A program made the translations under genes and the position numbers. DNA of 10,256 nt from Lutibacter sp. (GTDB lineage Bacteria > Bacteroidota > Bacteroidia > Flavobacteriales > Flavobacteriaceae): NCBI GenBank assembly GCA_003516285.1, contig DPCK01000026.1, positions 28,376 to 38,631 of the forward strand, given 5' to 3'. Position 1 is the stretch's first letter, and each line of letters starts with the position of its first letter. The notes beneath the pieces are model-generated. The model saw only the letters and a list, made by a program, of their open reading frames with translations, searched no databases and was not told the DNA's origin. Positions 6,610-10,256 of this stretch are shown piece after piece.

Positions 6610-7719
6610 ATGACACAAATTATAAAAACGTTGGTTCCTTTAAAAAGAAATTTATCAGTGCTGGAAATCCTTCAATATACCGTATTGATTTCATTGGTGC
6701 TCTACTTTGGAAAAACATTATTTATTCCGCTAAGTTTTTCATTGCTCATTAGCTTTATTTTATATCCTATTTGCAAGTGGCTAGAAAAAAAAGGTATCAA
6801 TAAAATGGTGAGTATTTTACTCGCTATTTCTACAATATTTATATTATTAGGCGCTGTTACTTTCTTGTTTTTCACTCAAATTGCCTCATTTTTACAGGAA
6901 TGGCAAACATTTAAAGTCAAATTTTCGGAATCCTTTGTGCAATTATGTGGTTTTCTCGAAGCAAAATATGGCATTAACACTGATGACCTATATGAACTCC
7001 CTAAAAATATGATTAATGGTTCTGGTTCTCAAATATTTGGCTTTCTGATGAATATGGCTTATTCAATGTCTATGTCTGCTTTTTTCTTGATTATCATCCC
7101 TGTTTTTTCGACATTAATCCTTTATTACAGAGAAATGCTGACCAATGTTTTGTACAAACTTTTTCCATCTGAAAAAACAGCATCCATACACGAAATTCTT
7201 ATTGAAACCATCCATTCTTATTATAATTTTGTTAAAGGTATGTTGCTGGTGTATTTAATTGTGGGCATTTTAAACAGTGTTGGACTGGCTATTATTGGCA
7301 TTCCCCATCCAATTATGTTTGGATTTATTGCCTCAATTTTAACTTTTATTCCCTACGCCGGTATTATCATTTCTTCACTTTTGCCCATAGCTGTTTCCTG
7401 GGTAACCTTTGATTCTATGTGGTATCCTGTTGGTGTGATATTGGTTTTTGCGTTTGTTCAATTGCTTGAGGGAAATATTATTTTTCCATTGGCAGTGGGC
7501 AATCGGTTAAAGATAAATCCGCTCGTAATTATAATTGTAATTATTGCCGGCGGAATTTTATGGGGAGCTGCGGGAATGATTTTATTTATCCCATTTATCA
7601 GCATCATCAAATTAATCGCTGATCGCTCTGATAGCCTAAAAACATTGTCATTATTGTTGGGAAGCGACTCCCCTGTTAAGAAAAAACGAAATTGGTTTCT
7701 TCGGAAGAAAGTAACATAG
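6610..7719 (+). CDS. AI-2E family (UPF0118/PerM-like) transporter
   Basis: A 369-residue membrane protein with about seven or eight helices, normal for this family. Landmarks are the paired N-terminal helices (about 20-55 and 66-90), a soluble middle segment (95-140), and the family's best-conserved part: MFGFIASILTFIPYAG (236-251), EGNIIFPLAVGNRLKINPL (287-305) and GGILWGAAGMILFIPF (314-329). The tail is basic (KKKRNWFLRKK), as expected for a cytoplasmic end. The family is named for E. coli TqsA, linked to AI-2 release, but other members are Na+/H+ antiporters or have unknown substrates, so a quorum-sensing role should not be assumed. ATG 6610 is chosen over 6430 because it gives the usual length and follows a plausible promoter. 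No luxS or AI-2 gene is nearby. Confidence 0.87.
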   Translation: MTQIIKTLVPLKRNLSVLEILQYTVLISLVLYFGKTLFIPLSFSLLISFILYPICKWLEKKGINKMVSILLAISTIFILLGAVTFLFFTQIASFLQEWQTFKVKFSESFVQLCGFLEAKYGINTDDLYELPKNMINGSGSQIFGFLMNMAYSMSMSAFFLIIIPVFSTLILYYREMLTNVLYKLFPSEKTASIHEILIETIHSYYNFVKGMLLVYLIVGILNSVGLAIIGIPHPIMFGFIASILTFIPYAGIIISSLLPIAVSWVTFDSMWYPVGVILVFAFVQLLEGNIIFPLAVGNRLKINPLVIIIVIIAGGILWGAAGMILFIPFISIIKLIADRSDSLKTLSLLLGSDSPVKKKRNWFLRKKVT

Positions 7720-7758
7720 GTTTTTCATCGATAAATATTTCTTTTATGTTAATTTATT

Positions 7759-7766
7759 TATATTTG
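7759..7766 (+). promoter_or_regulatory. Putative -7 element of the dienelactone hydrolase gene
   Basis: TATATTTG matches TAnnTTTG exactly. The -33 region is poor: only TTTC 17 bp upstream at 7738-7741. Transcription would start near 7771 and give a leader of about 65 bases, which contains the inverted repeat at 7774-7800. Confidence 0.4.
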
Positions 7767-7773
7767 ACAAACA

Positions 7774-7800
7774 CAGGTTTCTATTTGCAAACCAAACCTG
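7774..7800 (+). repeat. Inverted repeat in the leader of the hydrolase gene
   Basis: CAGGTTT (7774-7780) and AAACCTG (7794-7800) are perfectly complementary across 13 bases; the spacer also ends with AAACC (7789-7793), a second possible partner. It lies just after the predicted mRNA start, so it could be an operator half-site pair or a small leader hairpin. Only 7 bp long, so chance is possible. Confidence 0.35.
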
Positions 7801-7836
7801 CTGTATTGTTCATTTTGAAACTAAAAAAATATCCTT

Positions 7837-8721
7837 ATGAAAAAAATAACCAAAGAAGATATCAAGCAGGAAGTTTTCAATTTATACGATGACTATGCAC
7901 ACAATAAAATTGACAGAAGACAATTTATTGAAAGATTGTCCTTATTTGCAATTGGTGGACTCACAGTGCCGTCATTGCTCAGTTTTTTGAGCCCTAATTA
8001 TAAAACGCTTCAAATTGCATTCGATGACCAAAGACTGAAATCGGAATTTATCACTTACAATTCCCCAAAAGGTGGCGTAGAAATTAAGGGTTTGCTTTCA
8101 CGGCCTGCAGAAAGTAAAACCAAATTACCCGGGATTGTTGTGGTACACGAAAATCGCGGATTGAATCCGTATATTGAAGATGTTGGCCGTAGAGCCGCAC
8201 TTGCCGGATTTATTTCTTTGGCGCCAGATGCGCTTTCACCTTTGGGTGGTTATCCCGGAAATGATGATGACGGCAGAAACTTACAAAAACAGCGAACCAG
8301 CAACGAAATGCTGGAAGATTTTATTGCGGCTTATGATTATTTAAAGTCACACCCTGAATGTAACGGTAAAGTTGGCGTGGTCGGATTTTGTTTTGGCGGG
8401 TGGATTTCAAATATGATGGCGGTAAAAATTCCCGATTTACCTGCCGCTGTTCCTTTTTATGGCAGACAACCGCCAGCGGAAGACGTACCCATAATAAACG
8501 CTTCTTTGCTGATACATTTTGCCGAGTTGGACACCAGGGTTAATGAAGGTTGGCCGGCTTATGAAACTGCGTTAAAAGCGAATAATAAGGACTATGAAGT
8601 GCATTTTTATCCAAATGTTAACCACGGCTTTCACAATGATACAACACCGCGTTATGATGAACCGGCAGCATCATTGGCCTGGCAACGAACCATCGATTTT
8701 TTTAAGGAAAAATTAAAATAG
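7837..8721 (+). CDS. Dienelactone hydrolase family protein with twin-arginine-like N-terminus
   Basis: A 294-residue alpha/beta hydrolase. The catalytic triad is visible: Cys185 in GFCFGG (183-188), Asp232 in ELDTRVN and His263 in NHGFHN. HENRG (104-108) supplies the Glu/Arg pair that poises the Cys nucleophile in the family. Relatives hydrolyse dienelactones in aromatic breakdown or act as broad carboxylesterases. About 70 residues precede the hydrolase core. They include DRRQFIERLSLFAIGG (26-41) followed by a hydrophobic stretch to residue 51, resembling a twin-arginine signal with a long polar leader; related proteins often show LYDDYxxxxxDRRxF. Whether it is exported or membrane-attached is uncertain. 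No aromatic-degradation genes are adjacent. The stop codon is two bases from that of the convergent SDR gene, with no clear terminator. Confidence 0.9.
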   Translation: MKKITKEDIKQEVFNLYDDYAHNKIDRRQFIERLSLFAIGGLTVPSLLSFLSPNYKTLQIAFDDQRLKSEFITYNSPKGGVEIKGLLSRPAESKTKLPGIVVVHENRGLNPYIEDVGRRAALAGFISLAPDALSPLGGYPGNDDDGRNLQKQRTSNEMLEDFIAAYDYLKSHPECNGKVGVVGFCFGGWISNMMAVKIPDLPAAVPFYGRQPPAEDVPIINASLLIHFAELDTRVNEGWPAYETALKANNKDYEVHFYPNVNHGFHNDTTPRYDEPAASLAWQRTIDFFKEKLK

Positions 8722-8723
8722 CC

Positions 8724-10256
8724 TTACCAACTTATTGGCCGGTAATCTTTTAAAAATTTTCCGCACCAATGTTTCCCGGTATTGATGCCATCAAATAAAG
8801 GATCCATCACACGAGCTGCGCCATCAACAATATCAAGTGGTGGCTGAAAATCGTGCAGTTCCTGTTTCATTTTTGCCAGTTCGGCAGGATCTTCATCGGT
8901 CACCCAGCCGGTGTCAACGGCGTTCATAAAAATCCCGTCTTTCGCCAAAGTTCCTGAAGATGTGTGTGTTAACATATTCAAAGCAGCCTTGGCCATATTC
9001 GTATGTGGATGTCTGTCTTCCTTAAATGAAGGATAAAATTTTCCTTCCATCGCAGAAACATTGATGATGTGTTTTTGTCCGGTTTGGTCTTTTTTCATCA
9101 CTTCAGAAAGGCGGTTACACAACACAAATGGCGCTACCGAATTCACCAGCTGTACCTCTATCATTTCCGTTGTTTCAATCTCTCCAAGCTTTAAACGCCA
9201 GCTGTTTGTTTTTCTTAAATCTACTTGTTGCAAATCGGCATCCAGTTTTCCTTCGGGAAAAATTTCCGTTGTAACCAACTCTTTATCAAAACTATACGGA
9301 ATTTGCGACAATCTAGCAGAAGCCCTTAATCCAACTCCAGGTTCAGGTCCGTGCCAAGTTACTGGCATATTTTGATTGGAGGAAGCTCCTGTTGTTAATG
9401 TGGCTAATTCCTGCAAACAGCTCCAATGGTCAAACAATAAATCTTGTGTATTTTTTGGCAATGAATCAATTGGACTTTCCTCGTTTTTCATCAAATGCTG
9501 ATAAAATCCGGAAGGCCGTCTCACCGTTTGTGCCGCATTGTTGATTAAAATATCCAGTCGGCCATATTTTTGCTCCACAAAATTGCAAAAAATCTCCACG
9601 CTTGGAATATGCCGTAAATCGAGTCCGTGAATTTTTAATCGATGTCCCCACTCTTCAAAATCAGCTTCTTGCGAAAATCGCAACGCAGAATCTACCGGAA
9701 AACGCGTGGTTGCAATAACAGTTGCGCCACCGCGCAAAAGCATCAACGTTATGTGATAACCGATTTTTAAGCGAGACCCTGTAATTACGGCTATTTGACC
9801 GTTTATATTCGCTGTTTGAAAACGTTTTGCATAATTAAAATCGCCGCATTTTGTACACATACTGTCGTAAAAATGATGTACTTTGATAAATGGTGTTTTG
9901 CAGACATAACAGTTTTTATGCGACTCAAATTCTAAAGGTACTTTGCTTTCCAAATGAGCCATTGGAAGCAACTTTGGCGCAATAAACACTGAAGCTTCAC
10001 GTGCATTTCTGATGCCGGTTTCTTTTCGGGCATTTTTTTCTTTGGCAGCCAGTTTGCGTTGTGCCACTTTTTTTCCGTCCTTTTTTCTTCGTGAAAATTC
10101 ATCCCGATCGGGTCTGGAAAACATTCCGGCAACTTTTAGAAGTTCTGTTCTTTGTTCTTTCTGAATGTCAAAAATCTCATCTGTATTTGCGACCAATTGC
10201 GACAAAATAGCAATGCATTTCTCAATTTCTTCAGAAGTGATTGACTTATTTTTTTC
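8724..10256 (-). CDS. Zinc-ribbon/SDR fusion oxidoreductase-like protein (5' end outside window)
   Basis: The frame is open to base 10256, with 17 more codons beyond the TTG at 10203-10205, so the start lies outside the window; at least 510 residues are visible. Numbering here is from that TTG. Order: a charged helical N-terminus (1-70, Lys/Arg rich from 36), a zinc-ribbon-like CYVC (99-102) and CTKC (117-120), then a short-chain dehydrogenase Rossmann domain. Its cofactor loop is TGSRLKIG (142-149), followed by LDLRH (195-199), NNAA (222-225), Asn355 in NSVAPF, Ser384 in NVSAMEGKF, and HTNMAKAAL. The catalytic YxxxK is TxxxK (Thr402, Lys406). About 130 residues separate NNAA from Asn355, some 100 more than a classical SDR. 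Substrate and activity are unknown. It converges on the dienelactone hydrolase gene. Confidence 0.85.
   Translation of the reverse strand, partial: EKNKSITSEEIEKCIAILSQLVANTDEIFDIQKEQRTELLKVAGMFSRPDRDEFSRRKKDGKKVAQRKLAAKEKNARKETGIRNAREASVFIAPKLLPMAHLESKVPLEFESHKNCYVCKTPFIKVHHFYDSMCTKCGDFNYAKRFQTANINGQIAVITGSRLKIGYHITLMLLRGGATVIATTRFPVDSALRFSQEADFEEWGHRLKIHGLDLRHIPSVEIFCNFVEQKYGRLDILINNAAQTVRRPSGFYQHLMKNEESPIDSLPKNTQDLLFDHWSCLQELATLTTGASSNQNMPVTWHGPEPGVGLRASARLSQIPYSFDKELVTTEIFPEGKLDADLQQVDLRKTNSWRLKLGEIETTEMIEVQLVNSVAPFVLCNRLSEVMKKDQTGQKHIINVSAMEGKFYPSFKEDRHPHTNMAKAALNMLTHTSSGTLAKDGIFMNAVDTGWVTDEDPAELAKMKQELHDFQPPLDIVDGAARVMDPLFDGINTGKHWCGKFLKDYRPISW

Noticed and set aside
7696..7710. TTTCTT-CGG-AAGAAA hairpin at the end of the permease gene
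   Set aside because: It lies within the coding sequence for the basic tail, has mostly A-T pairs and is not directly followed by a T run, so it is a poor terminator candidate.
9061..9375. 104-codon plus-strand frame antisense to the SDR gene
   Set aside because: It overlaps the well-supported SDR coding sequence on the other strand and shows no domain or start context.
10203..10205. TTG as start codon of the SDR fusion protein
   Set aside because: The frame continues open for 17 codons to the window edge with helical, protein-like sequence, so the gene is simply truncated.
1..10256. CRISPR arrays, insertion sequences, prophage, toxin-antitoxin or defence genes
   Set aside because: No direct-repeat arrays, transposase motifs, target-site duplications or recognisable defence proteins were seen; gene content is ordinary chromosomal.

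Overview
This AT-rich window looks like chromosomal DNA from a Bacteroidota member, most likely a flavobacterium. The grounds are base composition, several TAnnTTTG-type -7 promoter elements, little sign of Shine-Dalgarno sequences, and the style of the proteins. I see no phage, insertion sequence, CRISPR array, tRNA or rRNA.

Layout. (1) 1-393: the 3' end of an OmpA-family peptidoglycan-binding protein, closed by a strong terminator. (2) 517-1487: a TauE/SafE-type membrane permease and a 61-residue CPXCG cysteine-rich protein, probably one transcript. (3) 1490-3104, minus strand: a one-domain thioredoxin, then upstream of it a Bcr/CflA-type MFS exporter. (4) 3505-4074: an acetate/succinate (SatP/YaaH) transporter after 400 bp of gene-poor DNA. 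(5) 4147-4650: a secreted WCSWC thioredoxin-fold protein with its own promoter and terminator. (6) 4878-5117: a 79-residue unknown protein between two hairpins with the same stem arms. (7) 5203-6303, minus: an Old Yellow Enzyme alkene reductase, divergent from (8) 6610-7719, an AI-2E/PerM-type permease. (9) 7837-8721: a dienelactone hydrolase with a twin-arginine-like N-terminus, converging on (10) 8724-10256, minus, a large SDR-fold protein with an N-terminal zinc-ribbon-like module, cut by the window edge.

How the genes relate. Most are single genes or pairs rather than one pathway. Loose themes are thiol/sulfur chemistry (TSUP permease, CPXCG protein, two thioredoxin-fold proteins) and detoxification (MFS exporter, alkene reductase, dienelactone hydrolase, SDR). 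These groupings are inference. Several start codons were moved from the longest open frame, using promoter position, signal peptide or family length.

I found no convincing new multi-gene system. The best leads are the zinc-ribbon/SDR fusion with Thr where the catalytic Tyr should be, and a matching 27-bp promoter block upstream of both the thioredoxin and the MFS exporter.
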